DNA of 64,000 bases from Prevotella sp. (GCA_017475265.1 JAFVFY010000027.1:124001-188000); one strand, 5' to 3'; positions 13,501-19,605 are shown, numbered from the stretch's first letter. A program made the numbers and translations. Notes: generated by a model not told the origin, from the sequence alone.

Positions 13501-14452
13501 TGGACATATTCACCTTAGACTTGAAATAATCTGTAACACTGGAAATTTCCGGATGTTTGCCAGCAAAAATTATTGCCCCTTTCTCTAAGTGGTCACTACT
13601 GTTGTCAATGTTAATGGTGGTAGCCCCTGTCACCGTGGCATTGTTGCCGCCACCATAGACATGGGCAATGCAACCGCCCTTGATTTCTAAATAGGTTTTG
13701 GAGAGTTCAGGCTTAATGAAGGGTTTTGTACTGGTAGCCACAGTATTATTGCCGTTTTTGACGATGTATTTCCCCCCCTCCATGAGATTATGTCCTTCAT
13801 CGTCCGTGTATGTATAGTCGCCATTGCCGCCACCGAAGAGGCTGGCTACCACAAGCATATTAGCGTCAATGTTTAAGTTAATGCCCTGATATTCTACGGG
13901 CACTTTCACTTTACAGGCACTGGTGCGGACAAAGGTCTTCCATGAAGTGTCGATTTTGTTCTTGGTCTTGTCATCTCCATCAGATGTTTTCCAGATGTTC
14001 TCCAGTTCAGTCGGGACAGTCGTTGGGCCTTCTCCTTCTCCAATCTTTCCTGCTATATCATTGCCGCCATAGACATTGACTATGAAGATGTCGTCGCTGG
14101 CATGTTCGCCGTCGAGATTGACGAATGTGCGCCCCTTCACGTCGGCCTGCTTGGCACCACCGTACACATCTTTGATTTCGCCGGCATACACGGTGACCTT
14201 TGTGCTGCCCGACAAATCGCCGGCATTGCCGCCGCCATAGACGTTGCCGCCAATCACAATCTTCGGTTGCACGACAGGGCTTGTAGTTGCTGGGGTTGAG
14301 GAGCCACCAGAAGACGGATCTGTAGACTGCGCAATTGAAATGAGAGGCAGGAAGATGAGGGCGAGAAGCATCATCCCCAGCCGTCCTCCCTGTGAAAAGG
14401 AAGTATATGGTTTTGCCAATATTTTCATCATCATATATATTGTCTGTTTCAT
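1583..14452 (-). CDS. Giant (4289 aa) secreted Gly-Gly-repeat surface protein with T9SS C-terminal domain
   Basis: A signal peptide (hydrophobic MMLLALIFLPLISIAQ, cleavage after AQ near residue 42) is followed by about 2000 residues carrying roughly forty motifs of the type [VI]-[YF]-G-G-G/N. Each sits between short beta-prone segments such as TxVxIxxG. This suggests a repetitive beta-solenoid, which is an inference. Residues about 2100-3250 hold a second repeat type with tyrosine- and lysine-rich units of the pattern Yx(V/I)Gx...LSDADKxxF. Near 3438-3500 is a GLUG-like stretch (GDGHTISGL). The last ~75 residues, ending GVYIVQSSDGKYTRKLSVR, look like a type A T9SS sorting domain, predicting outer-membrane translocation and surface attachment. 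It lies 76 bp after a fimbrillin-like gene on the same strand and may be co-transcribed with it. Adhesin is the likeliest role but is not shown. Confidence 0.85.
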   Translation of the reverse strand: MKQTIYMMMKILAKPYTSFSQGGRLGMMLLALIFLPLISIAQSTDPSSGGSSTPATTSPVVQPKIVIGGNVYGGGNAGDLSGSTKVTVYAGEIKDVYGGAKQADVKGRTFVNLDGEHASDDIFIVNVYGGNDIAGKIGEGEGPTTVPTELENIWKTSDGDDKTKNKIDTSWKTFVRTSACKVKVPVEYQGINLNIDANMLVVASLFGGGNGDYTYTDDEGHNLMEGGKYIVKNGNNTVATSTKPFIKPELSKTYLEIKGGCIAHVYGGGNNATVTGATTINIDNSSDHLEKGAIIFAGKHPEISSVTDYFKSKVNMSTFQARLDSWAFNHARVFGGNNKAPMAIIPKWNLQKGIIRDLYSGGNQGMMTSPIGLLLEIDPSGTYEDKMKLKIENVFGGCRMANVEPLDGSGNLVDHVQAPEGYAFPKDLAARTLVRGGDINNVYGGNDISGKVYFGNAVGIYTSIRGNVYGGGNGSYAYTDNPDLKDKEEYRDFYYEVPSGMTSVQALTAHRPNAEQVSVRLWGKDADHPTIIGGSVYVGGNSATLEQDPTKLNNTSYPNYPVVELKIGSNVYAENVFLGNNGENMVKYEQANDVLKLFGKYVGTDGKLTDTSTNGLKFNTINFTDGPTFAEYMKGCAMTDMIPSVVFDNKEKGDAHNYDPYSSYIGSFYCGGNVGSMIHSGASKIDFTHKIIIYNKLVGGCNSAVVPETDYNAVYEGGLIGSADQATGNKLELNLSGLLIQPKRWAVQRNENYEPVLTNGQPTYLLSPQVGNDATTRHRYLEWNTVDSRQYDTGTKTYTEVAPVTSFPEGTASCESSSDDLARRLYGGNIYGGCYSSGIVEGNVVINLNATIVEREKLFDVVQSDELGEEVSLYGATQTEQTRFNITQRHTGVILGQQGMDVFGSALNVFGGGKGEDTEIWGSTTINLNKGYTFQIFGGSEDGVIGKPLFASDGKTKLTTTASNYTIDTATGKYAFDGKLYEYNPAYSCYVNICGTKAGVSKAADTSEDMAECEFLYGGGFFGPICGNTISNIGKGRVFNSFGGSCNADILGHSETYVGRMVKDGNRKRMGKLGSTSTGTDTSILDNDTCYVEGFPWVRDIVYGGNDLGGRIMKEKLFQSRLRTTSDANYGLDVLGKVHPNDTDGDHIPDVLKAGAYVEYLQGRADAIFGGCYGTYDYSDYKFARYTYTKKADGTIPDGVTKDILGDSKLDSNDNPLFYKPRLNNAFVNFRPTYYSENNVVKSVYGAGQGQSCEKERDLLQNRSYVLIDIPQIDAFKKYTNMEVFGAGAWGGVGMGVDLSGENPNYDSASAITDLVRGEIGASYGASFEEGVTRRTLVNVPQGSTIKIGSIFGGGYGMDTYLPCDAYEANVEYHSADACLIYNPLRVDENNNTVGNKLYKGAIYGGNNNKRRTLYGKVNIDVKVQQDSYKYGMTTGTVYGAGCGGDTWSEYTEVNLNRGANVWEVYGGGEAGKVYNAESVYNFIQNFKPAKWPAGTKKAGEDFTDSDWANAWKIGGGIWPVTSDNVFYWQNTSTNLANPLVRVAEVDDRDFTGLTQEDLALVQNRYCTNVLIKEGAYVGNYAYGGGLGAEAVVAGTTYIALLGGEVRQDIYAAGTSGSVEDTWNAGAYDSGSGSSNNQAGFTPSANVYIEGGTVRNVYGGGWRGNVGKHVKVENGVESDALISEYANNNNDRLGETHVIIGKKDGTDHVHGIPSITRNVYGAGEGGAIYGDAYVTINKGYIGYRYNSTTGKYDEELEDDGKKDDDGNFIPNTDLEKSGNVFGGGYVANSYCDRTHTTMYGGQVRGSVFGGGEIGPVGRGTVHPDRLPGIEAISHSGAKIYKGGETHVTLYGGHVMRNVFGGGRGYDNWGGEGWMTDDEKLTMDRSSKGYVFGTTDVNIRGGEIGTAENALHGFGNVFGGGDEGFVYSSNGKKVGTDVTENTVFDKGHPSDGGGYYYKEGDKTKGLSIACNVVVEPYCQVKPGNSITLNSKTFSAGEYVPVDYLAYLRNKSAASEDWNKLNTDGVTIHNAVFAGGNITPGSDLVYANTVTVYGNAAASLRDIYNRDLITVGSDDIGGIYGDGNLTLVDGFRELHINNYGTDFYSLSEQVDYGLYETMTPREQAYYQLKYLANKDHTYTYYESKMLHEVGDVAYKKGQKVTPETYASFSTTEQGNWNPGHKDYKKDEQIDDGEYGLMDLAERNNWSLAGVFSKYAGRPLNTIQRADFCGVFGSRMVLKGAEDRASKDIDYANYTINRVGELSLNQNRSLAQNESDRDLIHGNYFGVYNSVKYLGNLTSDVFFATDKDVRRADTDVANALKADGKTYYQWKAAQPTGKHRNNGVSYNELALASGVYMEIKREETETAGKDVWGYITGVVELDLINVIPGMGGGYVYAKNEHGEKTWHSEYGKVSVLDYNTPARTFRRFTYAENNLQQIETSGNFVHASKQIVDDCYPYGGIYNDGYDKSPAHYWYIKGSIYVYDQYISAYTGSATAYAERIELPLTITAAAHGKMTLREVQPNYYAYYDKNGNKLGTVEETFKTNDKEYRLNDPISYWDYRLLSDADKAKFVEETYVVSDRCRVGSTEYAEGFVLTAEEYTALINNAPTKTIDGLENVKYATLVTTDSQGAERTTDVAIEYAFHQSNNMSHDTGYLLTYDVNNPMVWNDYYTLTSSSGQANAKNTDEYGKLSDADKKLYTEGPTYSPKESGLFGQQTYKVGDIINANTVSNYNKITEGGHTLPTGQATVDECYIMTSELSVVDASGHEVQHLNAGTPVAKSLKYTIDTEGNPVGYTDAQWAAITAKATKAKVCTSYMEFSASDYIYAGQLLSTGTTSDISKLKAKVKEKYGYDDTQAEKYISEHTSDAYYCTEAGLYGGSWFDSGKAYRAIDTWCSMSDADRAKFAFNYDALDLLIDPTYSGRTEANYGHPKVQYDGYEIDTTNPLHTGYTPLANKVYSPETPIDYKAEYTSDDPLTYKISDTENVTITKMTNESQWLSRTDYEQIPNEKHYYSPISVDKPGKYYVVTNRFIRGDIPYTIGQVIDEPSYQAMNDQQKKNFHEIEFTDADIDKTASGDVYEYKTTNYYYCREPYTIGINGKKITATKIGTSSESEDEDEYDVGDEVPLGTIINHDNYENVPNLQKGFLIHGLSPTEVSTLYVSRDSEIEDLQQEKIITVIYLYEYEESDETGDNVSPVSERHVVNIHISFKSGVPEIGELNKPDIVLPGTTIGLEVPTVTEGAFRVISSGWQLFSNQSDADVHYNGTEYTNTVTPVYWYQNGYYIAYYAETSHGRAYSNSVPISVANYHDLKKVMDDKLHHYYIDHKDVGYEPKVYINDYKTDDPSTSQNGLDLFKSLIDLSYLDTDKVNTDANGLITTVKNADPDAEPVDSPLKGHALLQDNTSIGKQMKGGKYLEFFLRADQDHSGSSWTPIADNATECFEGVLHGDGHTISGLQPANETTGSLFNHLCGRVYNLGVTGSFTGAGVAETGEGYVENCWVKTTGTPTTGTGHYAVFGNPSRTGSSDLVQVVNCYYPESNAYTVPTGNDAAHGVPTQMPDKAFYNGTVAYDLNGFYLNKRYYDGTRLSSGLQYNYWKANADGSLVTDISNAYYPADYALYPLNDTSLHGYVEERFRDGDFIYAGGEIPGTPNERLYTDPDTKEKSYYAIWPDDYIFFGQALNYDHMDGNNGRDKRDHQPLPSVINKSDDRVLTTVAGNRVYRAPAYFRNYNMSVAHFNPYAVFAATKKDDASVKVYENMTAIDFTGYNDANYDYQKGWSKWSQTSQKSQNDGLSTEAYAFYPPLLDDGGVHDLYIADDLTRNLLAYTMTDTDAAATTDATVGTYLQDEAYVETETAPVTDLYSDIYRYHTVADRDADQIKIHGHRVQKQSASSFLALNDHVLIDKQDFNAPIAYSFDEGQRMWYQRIPDNYVDIAWVDHDNNAETPVVRTTKGWEGISLPFKAEIVTTNDKGEITHFYKNSSKDDIGHEYWLRGFTEGGSISGNVYKAEFKYPVANSDDGDKDYTNTFLWDYYYSYNNKKYQDGNTTGEDQNTDEYQEDDASRDYYKTEHTYRNYPRLAGATPYIIGFPGNRYYEFDLSGNFEAVTAMNTIPKQLGQQTITFASKPGATTIEVSDDATGVTEDGYTFKPSYLNNPDVETGKHAFLLNSDGNSYVETDASTASVYAFRPYFIATPASSPSRQTRSIVFSQNDDDQKKKSIMKPGYITARPGSHKITVSSSLEETVTIRIIAPSGLCMATFDLQPGESRETHIVNSGVYIVQSSDGKYTRKLSVR

Positions 14453-14473
14453 GTAGCCGTTCTTTCTATGGGC

Positions 14474-14509
14474 TTGGTTCGTTCAAAGTACGGATTTGGT
14501 TCGTTCAAA
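14474..14509. promoter_or_regulatory. Paired 14-bp direct repeats upstream of the giant gene
   Basis: TTGGTTCGTTCAAA occurs at 14474-14487 and again at 14496-14509, with an 8-bp spacer and 22 bp start to start, about two helical turns. It lies in the 76-bp gap just before the giant gene's start (minus strand). This is consistent with a binding site for a dimeric regulator. No matching regulator gene is visible, so the function is inferred from spacing only. Confidence 0.4.
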
Positions 14510-14528
14510 CCCTAAGAGTGTCTTGTTT

Positions 14529-15848
14529 CTATTGCATTGTTACCGTCGGGTTGTCCAGGTCGGGCTCGGAGAGCACGTAGAGGTAAGTGGGCTGCACTGT
14601 GAAGGTGAAGGTATAGCAATGACCGCGTGTCGTAGTGAGTCTCTCTCCGAAAAAGTCGCGCAGGTCGATGGTATTCTCTGACTGGCAGCCCTCACGGATG
14701 AGGTTGCCCTCGGGATGAGCATTCGTCACATTTTTGTCGAACACGTCGTAAGTGCTGCGCAGCTTGAAGTACGTGTGGTCACCAGGCACGAAGCAGCCCA
14801 TGAACTCACTGGGGGCTGTGGTGGAAAGCGTGACATAGTTGGCCGGGTTATCCTTCCAGTCAAATATCGGTTCGGGAGCAACGTCGGCACTCGTATCGTC
14901 AGGAGTGAAGACAACGCTCCCTACGATGGGGGTTTTGCCGTCGGTGTTCTTCTTCAAAGTGATTCGGGCATTGTATTTTGCCTTTACGCCTGCGTTGGCA
15001 TCGGTAGAGTAGGCTATCAACTCGAGCTTGCGCAGCTTGATGGTGCGGAGTTTCGCATATTCGGAATCGATGGTGAACCCGAAGCGCAGACCGGAATAGA
15101 GGTGGTCGAAGAGCAGGAATACATAGTTCTTGGCCCCTTCGCTGGAATAGAATCTAACATCGAACTGTCCTTGCTGAAGGCCAGGGACGGTATAGCTGGC
15201 TACGTTGCTATTATAGGAGGGATCATCCTTGGCACCCACAATGACACACACGTCACTGGCCGTGACTGTTTTCAGGCCGATGATGTCGAGCACGGCACCG
15301 TTGCTGTAGCTGCCGTTGGCACTGACGGTGGCCGACTCGGCATCCTCCTCGGGAATGTATCCATAGATGTGGTAGTCGCCGCCAGGTATTTCGTCCAAGC
15401 TCATCTGCCACCTACTGCCTTCTGAAGTCTTCTTGTAGAAGAAGGTGGTCTCCAAAGGCGAGCCATCGTCTTTGGTGAGGAACACGCCAATAGACTTATT
15501 CACCAAGTCCTTCTGACCATCGAACATGCCGTTGATGTTATCGTAGGTGACAAAATGCTTTGTTTCATTCTTTGAATTGGTATACTCCGGCGTAGTCCAC
15601 GCACGTGTGGTGCTACTCATTGGTCGGCTGTCGCTGGGCTGTTCCACATCAGTGAACTCCGAGGCACAGTACTGCGCCTCTATGGTCACGCGCCCCCGGA
15701 GCTCCTCCTGCTCCGTGTCATCGGAGCATCCCAGCAGGAACAATGTCATCAACAGTCCACAACAGGTGTAGGGGCAGGCCCTGTGCCAGCCCGCTATATC
15801 GAATGGTGCAATATGTCGTAGCATCTCTTTCATGCTGTCAATTTTCAA
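14529..15848 (-). CDS. Fimbrillin-like lipoprotein (fimbrillin 5)
   Basis: 439 residues with a lipobox-like LFLLGC (Cys41 from this start). A shorter start at 15833 (MKEML) is also possible, because the first five codons overlap a heptanucleotide array. A Thr-Arg-Ala at 81-83 follows the acidic linker, as in the other fimbrillins here. The rest is beta-rich with no catalytic motif, consistent with the Bacteroidetes type V pilus subunit families (Mfa1/FimA/Mfa2-like). It lacks the clear WEYVG...IKYWD signature of its paralogues, so it may be a tip or anchor component. It follows fimbrillin 4 by 43 bp and precedes the giant gene by 76 bp on the same strand. Family call fairly sure; position in the fibre unknown. 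Confidence 0.7.
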   Translation of the reverse strand: MKIDSMKEMLRHIAPFDIAGWHRACPYTCCGLLMTLFLLGCSDDTEQEELRGRVTIEAQYCASEFTDVEQPSDSRPMSSTTRAWTTPEYTNSKNETKHFVTYDNINGMFDGQKDLVNKSIGVFLTKDDGSPLETTFFYKKTSEGSRWQMSLDEIPGGDYHIYGYIPEEDAESATVSANGSYSNGAVLDIIGLKTVTASDVCVIVGAKDDPSYNSNVASYTVPGLQQGQFDVRFYSSEGAKNYVFLLFDHLYSGLRFGFTIDSEYAKLRTIKLRKLELIAYSTDANAGVKAKYNARITLKKNTDGKTPIVGSVVFTPDDTSADVAPEPIFDWKDNPANYVTLSTTAPSEFMGCFVPGDHTYFKLRSTYDVFDKNVTNAHPEGNLIREGCQSENTIDLRDFFGERLTTTRGHCYTFTFTVQPTYLYVLSEPDLDNPTVTMQ

Positions 15849-15892
15849 TATTCAACGTTCAATCTTCAATTCTCAGTCTTCAATTTTCAATC
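15837..15892. repeat. Heptanucleotide array, 8 units (ttcaatN type)
   Basis: Eight consecutive 7-bp units, mostly ttcaatt/ttcaatc, fill almost the whole gap between two fimbrillin genes and run over the annotated start of the downstream one. No protein-coding signal in it. Confidence 0.8.
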
Positions 15893-17088
15893 TACCAGTT
15901 GTACACCGTATGTTTTGCCGTAAACTCTTCCCACTCCGTGAACGCCGACTGCACGGCATCAATGCTCACGCTCTTGTCCACGTGTACCTTAAAGATGTAG
16001 GTATAGGAGTATCCCGGCAGCCAGTCCATGAACTCTGCCGGCACGATGGTGCTCTTAGGATCGCCGCCGACGTACAACGAGAGGATGTAGGTGCCTTGGC
16101 CTATGGCAGGGAGCACGGTGTACACTATTCCTGTAGCATTTTCGTCGGCATTGAAGTAGGGAGAGGTGACTGTCCCATTTGTTTTTTCTACGGTCGCGTA
16201 GTAGTCCTGCGTGAACGCCGAGATACCCCCTGCCTCTGCGGTGGCATGGAACGACTCCCTGACTCCCGTACCTGTCAGAGGATAGGTGATGGTCACTTTG
16301 CCACTCGTCTTGATGGTGTTGTTGTCGGTGGGATGGAATCTCTTCTCTTTCAGCTCGGTTTCCTTTGCGAGGGTAGGATCCTCGAAAGTAAAGATGAAAC
16401 GAACCTTCGAGAACGGCTTGATGAACTCCAGCTCTACAGGCTGGCCAAACGGCCTGTGACCGTATGAGGTGTTGCCGCTGCTGAACCACAGGCGGCTGTA
16501 GTAGGGCACCGCTGTGGGGTCGGTGGCCTCCTTCTCGGCATCGGCATTGTAGGTCAGCTCGTAGACCTCATATTCGTCAGCAGTGCCGGCGTTGATTGTC
16601 TTTGTTGTTGCCGTCACCTGGTTGGTGCCGTCTGCTCCGGCCACGGCGAAGAAACGGTAGGCTTTCGCGTTCCAGTCCCAGTACTTGATGGTCTGCTCCT
16701 CCTGGCCAAGGGGTTGCTGGTTCACGTATTCCCAGCCGTCGCTGTTGGTGGTAGAGGTTCCGGCGGTGTTCGCCACCCAGTTCACCACGTAGCCAGGGAA
16801 CACCTCCTGATAGTCGGAGTAATCATCGTCGGTGGGGTTATTAGCAGTTCCTTCGTTGCAGGTCATGTTCTTGAAGCCATAGACCTTGAAGAAATTCACT
16901 TTGCTTTCCAGTGGGGAGCCGGCACGGGTGATGTCCTGCTCCTGCTGCTGGGCGGTGAAGGCGATGGGTATGCTGATCTCAGGCTCAGGCACCACTCCGC
17001 CCCCCTCCAGGGCGGCATCGTGGTCGCAACTGCCTAAGAGAACGGTCATCATGACCCACTGTGCAATATGTCTGAATCTAACAGTCAT
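15892..17088 (-). CDS. Fimbrillin family (Mfa1-like) lipoprotein (fimbrillin 4)
   Basis: 398 residues. The lipobox VLLGSC puts the acylated Cys at 21. Thr-Arg-Ala at 54-56 matches the position where FimA/Mfa1-type pilins are cut by an Arg-specific protease before donor-strand assembly. The WEYVN...TIKYWDWN signature near residues 112-134 is shared with fimbrillins 1-3. Expected route: lipoprotein export to the outer membrane, proteolytic trimming, then polymerisation on the surface. Its start overlaps the stop of the upstream AAA-ATPase gene by 4 bp, suggesting translational coupling. Fimbrillin 5 and the giant gene follow. Whether it is stalk, anchor or tip cannot be read from sequence alone. 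Confidence 0.85.
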   Translation of the reverse strand: MTVRFRHIAQWVMMTVLLGSCDHDAALEGGGVVPEPEISIPIAFTAQQQEQDITRAGSPLESKVNFFKVYGFKNMTCNEGTANNPTDDDYSDYQEVFPGYVVNWVANTAGTSTTNSDGWEYVNQQPLGQEEQTIKYWDWNAKAYRFFAVAGADGTNQVTATTKTINAGTADEYEVYELTYNADAEKEATDPTAVPYYSRLWFSSGNTSYGHRPFGQPVELEFIKPFSKVRFIFTFEDPTLAKETELKEKRFHPTDNNTIKTSGKVTITYPLTGTGVRESFHATAEAGGISAFTQDYYATVEKTNGTVTSPYFNADENATGIVYTVLPAIGQGTYILSLYVGGDPKSTIVPAEFMDWLPGYSYTYIFKVHVDKSVSIDAVQSAFTEWEEFTAKHTVYNW

Positions 17089-18662
17089 CTTTCTTCGATT
17101 TTCCAGTCTTCTATGGTTTCTGTCTTACTGCTAAAGCTTGCACCTATTTTGTATAGGGGGCGGCTGTCGGCCTCATAGGCGCGGGCATAGCCACAGTCGT
17201 TGATCTGTTGCAGGGCCTCTGCTGCCGTGCCGTCGAGCTTGAACTCAAAGACATAGATATACTTCGAGGTCTCCACGATGCAGTCGGCGTGGCCCTCCGA
17301 GAGATGCTTCTCCGTGTAGACGGTGTAGCAGGAGATGAGGCGCAGCAGCAGGTAGAACGTGTAGTGGAAATAGAGCTCACGGTCTTTCTGATCCTTCTTC
17401 GGCCTCATGGAGTAGGGTGTCTCGGCGAGGAAGGCGGTGAAGAGCCGCTGCACCAGGTCAAGGTCGGCGACGCGGAGAGCCTTCACCACCTTCTGAACCC
17501 ACGTCACGGCATTGTCGTTGAGCTGCAGGTAGTCGTTGGCAAGAAGGGTGATAAGTCCGCGGCGCACCTCCATATTGGGGAAGTCGAGGCGGTAGGTCTC
17601 AAAGTCGGGGTCGAAGCCCTTGACGGTGAGGTAACCCGCCTGGAAGATCATGGGCAGCGGCCTGGCAGTGTCGGCCTTGTAGTTGACGAACTCGTCGAGG
17701 GTATGCTCCACCTGTGTGAACGACATCACGTCCTCCTGTGTCTGCCCCAGCAGACGCACGGCGTATGTGGGTGTGCCAGACTGGAACCAGTAGTCCTGCA
17801 TCTTCATGTCGGCGAAAACGTTAAGCATGCTGAAGGGGTTGTAGATGTCAATCATACGGTTGCTGAAATGGTAGCCGTCGTAGCGCCGCTTCAGCATTTC
17901 CTTCGTCTCTTCCTCGCTCTTGCCCAGCGTGCTGGCCAGCTCGCGTATGGGTTCTGCAAAGGCAGTGTGCAGCTCTTCGGTGGTGATACCAAGCAATGTG
18001 TCGTAGCGGTTGGAGAGCGAGATGTCGTCGGGCTGGTTGGTGCCGCTGAACATCGTTACCTGCGAGAACTTTGTCACGCCTGTGAGCATGACGAATCGCA
18101 AGTGGCGGTCTTCAGCCTTGAAGATGGAGAAGAAACCTTTGAGCATTTCCCTGTTGTGGTCGAGCCGCTGTGCATCATCCGGGGCGTCAGTGCCGAGGAA
18201 GTCGAGTAATGGCTTGTCGTACTCGTCGACGAGCACCACCACCTCCTTGCCAGTCTTCTCGTGTATAGCTGGCAGCAGACGGCGGAAACGCAGGCCGAGG
18301 TCGTTGGTGTCCTCCGGCGTGATGTCGTATTTCTTCTCGGCCTCCTTTACCTGACTGAAGAGGTAGCAGCGCAAGGGGTCGTCCTCGGCTTTGAGCAGTC
18401 CGTTGAAATCGAAGGTGATAACGGGATAGTCCGTCCACTCCTGCTCCAAGTCCATAATCTTCAGACCCTCGAACAGGTCGCGGCGACCCTCAAAGTAGCA
18501 GCGCAGTGTGTCCATCAGCAGACTCTTGCCGAAGCGGCGCGGGCGGGCGAGGAAGTATACGCTACCCTTGGCCAACTCGTATATCAAGTCGGTCTTGTCC
18601 ACGTAGACGTAGCCACCCTTGCGGATCTTCTCAAAACTCTGTATACCTATCGGGTACTTCAT
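17085..18662 (-). CDS. AAA-ATPase-like / PD-(D/E)XK nuclease family protein (copy 1)
   Basis: 525 residues, the usual size of the AAA-ATPase_like plus DUF1703 family abundant in Bacteroidetes. The N-terminus reads MKYPIGIQSFEKIR, the P-loop is RPRRFGKSLL at about 40-49, and a Walker B-like VVVLVDEYDKPLLD lies near 145. The C-terminal part carries GHADCIV...VFEFKLDG, matching the D...ExK core of PD-(D/E)XK nucleases. The biochemical role of this family is not established; mobile or defence-related functions have been suggested. It lies immediately upstream of fimbrillin 4 with a 4-bp overlap, and paralogues occur at 30410 and 38361. Confidence 0.85.
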   Translation of the reverse strand: MKYPIGIQSFEKIRKGGYVYVDKTDLIYELAKGSVYFLARPRRFGKSLLMDTLRCYFEGRRDLFEGLKIMDLEQEWTDYPVITFDFNGLLKAEDDPLRCYLFSQVKEAEKKYDITPEDTNDLGLRFRRLLPAIHEKTGKEVVVLVDEYDKPLLDFLGTDAPDDAQRLDHNREMLKGFFSIFKAEDRHLRFVMLTGVTKFSQVTMFSGTNQPDDISLSNRYDTLLGITTEELHTAFAEPIRELASTLGKSEEETKEMLKRRYDGYHFSNRMIDIYNPFSMLNVFADMKMQDYWFQSGTPTYAVRLLGQTQEDVMSFTQVEHTLDEFVNYKADTARPLPMIFQAGYLTVKGFDPDFETYRLDFPNMEVRRGLITLLANDYLQLNDNAVTWVQKVVKALRVADLDLVQRLFTAFLAETPYSMRPKKDQKDRELYFHYTFYLLLRLISCYTVYTEKHLSEGHADCIVETSKYIYVFEFKLDGTAAEALQQINDCGYARAYEADSRPLYKIGASFSSKTETIEDWKIEER

Positions 18663-18670
18663 CTATTTTA

Positions 18671-18706
18671 TTTTCGATTTACGAATTTTCGATTTACGAT
18701 TTACGG
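18671..18706. repeat. Heptanucleotide array (tttacga type)
   Basis: Five units of 7, 7, 8, 7 and 7 bp (ttttcga, tttacga and variants) directly upstream of the AAA-ATPase start. The 18663-19073 interval holds this array, a CCGAGGCCCGGCCTCTTCGC repeat at 18756-18775 and the hairpin repeat at 18958. I see no gene in it. Confidence 0.65.
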
Positions 18707-18957
18707 GCTGGCACGGGGCCTGCCCCTACAGTTTCAATATTTAATTCTAATCGCTCCGAGGCCCGGCCTCTTCGCGTGCGCAAACATTAATATTTTTCTT
18801 TCTTCTTTAGCATATAATTACCATGTAATTGTTCATATAATTGCTGCGCGCAGCCATTAATGGTTAATTCGTGGTAATTCGTGTTCTAAATCTTTCTTTC
18901 TTCTTCTTTCCTTTCCCTCCCCCTTTGGGGGAGTTGGAGGGGGCTTTTCTTTTCTTT

Positions 18958-19070
18958 TGTAGCCCGTCGGGGAGTCGCGCTCGGCTTTGCCGCTTGCGTA
19001 GCGTAGTGGAGCAAGAACCCCGACGAGTTTGGTGTTGTCTGTTCGAGCGGATTTGCAATCCGCTCGCAGG
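18958..19070 (-). repeat. T-loop hairpin repeat, copy 1
   Basis: Begins TGTAGCCCGTCGGGGAGTCG (plus-strand reading) and continues through a GC-rich internal stem to a second palindrome at 19045-19065 with arms GAGCGGATT / AATCCGCTC around GCA-type bases. It ends 4 bp before the stop of the deleted PIN gene. Nearly the same block follows the intact PIN gene at 20013-20126. Confidence 0.8.
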
Positions 19071-19073
19071 GAA

Positions 19074-19259
19074 TTATTTTTCATTGAACAGCAGGCTGAG
19101 TCCCTGCCGACGGTAGAATGGGAAACGCAGGTCGCTCGACACGAGGGTCATCTTTTCTGTTATCGCGTGGGAGATGATCATGTGGTCGAAAGGGTCCTTG
19201 TGACCCTTGGCTACGTTGGTACGCAGCCGGGCATTTGTGTCAAGCAGATAGCGTGTCAT
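19074..19259 (-). pseudogene. PIN-domain toxin with 80-codon in-frame deletion (PIN-C)
   Basis: 61 residues. The first nine (MTRYLLDTN) and the last 52 are nearly identical to the intact 141-residue PIN protein at 20130-20555, while residues 10-89 of that protein are missing. The N-terminal acidic residue of the PIN site (LLDTN) and the C-terminal DPFDH and SSD acidic residues remain, but the middle acidic position and the core fold are gone. An active VapC-like nuclease is therefore unlikely. The start overlaps the upstream antitoxin-like gene by 4 bp, as in the intact module. The reading frame is unbroken, so it may still be translated. Confidence 0.8.
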
Positions 19260-19555
19260 AGCATGAAGTTTGGGTCATAGACAATGAATGAACCTTTGAG
19301 CCTTCTCGCGGCCTCCACGTATTTGTTCCCGGCAGGCAACGAGGCGTTCAAGGCCCTGTTCTCTTCAGGTGTGAGCTTTTTCTTCTTGCTCGTCCTTTTC
19401 TTGGTGGATACCGTCATGGTTCCCGATGGTGTGGATTTCTGCAGCATGAAGTTTGGGTCATAGACTTCAAATGAACCTTGGCGCTTCAAGGCCGCCTCCA
19501 TGTACTTGTTCTGTGGTACAATAGTTTTTTCCTTTGTTTCCATAGCTGCTGTCAA
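19256..19555 (-). CDS. Antitoxin-like protein with duplicated C-terminal motif
   Basis: 99 residues carrying the same block twice: NKYMEAALKRQGSFEVYDPNFML near 16-38 (first half) and a NKYVEAARRLKGSFIVYDPNFML-type block at the end (quoted in parts: NKYVEAARR, GSFIVYDPNFML). The 56-residue antitoxin of the intact module (20552-20722) has this block once, so this gene looks like two antitoxins fused in frame after loss of an intervening toxin. An internal Met47 (start 19417) would give a single-copy protein. The basic KKRTSKKKK stretch fits DNA binding or a disordered antitoxin tail. Coupled by a 4-bp overlap to the deleted PIN gene. Confidence 0.6.
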   Translation of the reverse strand: MTAAMETKEKTIVPQNKYMEAALKRQGSFEVYDPNFMLQKSTPSGTMTVSTKKRTSKKKKLTPEENRALNASLPAGNKYVEAARRLKGSFIVYDPNFML

Positions 19556-19573
19556 AATGTTTCTTTTTCTTCT

Positions 19574-19605
19574 TGTAGCCCGCCGGGGAGTCGCGCTCGG
19601 CTTTG
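19574..19605 (-). repeat. T-loop hairpin repeat, copy 2 (short)
   Basis: TGTAGCCCGCCGGGGAGTCG followed by cgctcggctttgg; the second palindrome is absent. It lies a few bases 3' of the PIN-B remnant stop (19610). Confidence 0.75.

Noticed and set aside
18857-19084. 75-aa minus-strand ORF with PPPTPPKGEG and CKSARTD motifs
   Set aside because: It is a translation of two intergenic repeats, and its frame shares bases with the repeat copy at 20013; no independent coding signal.
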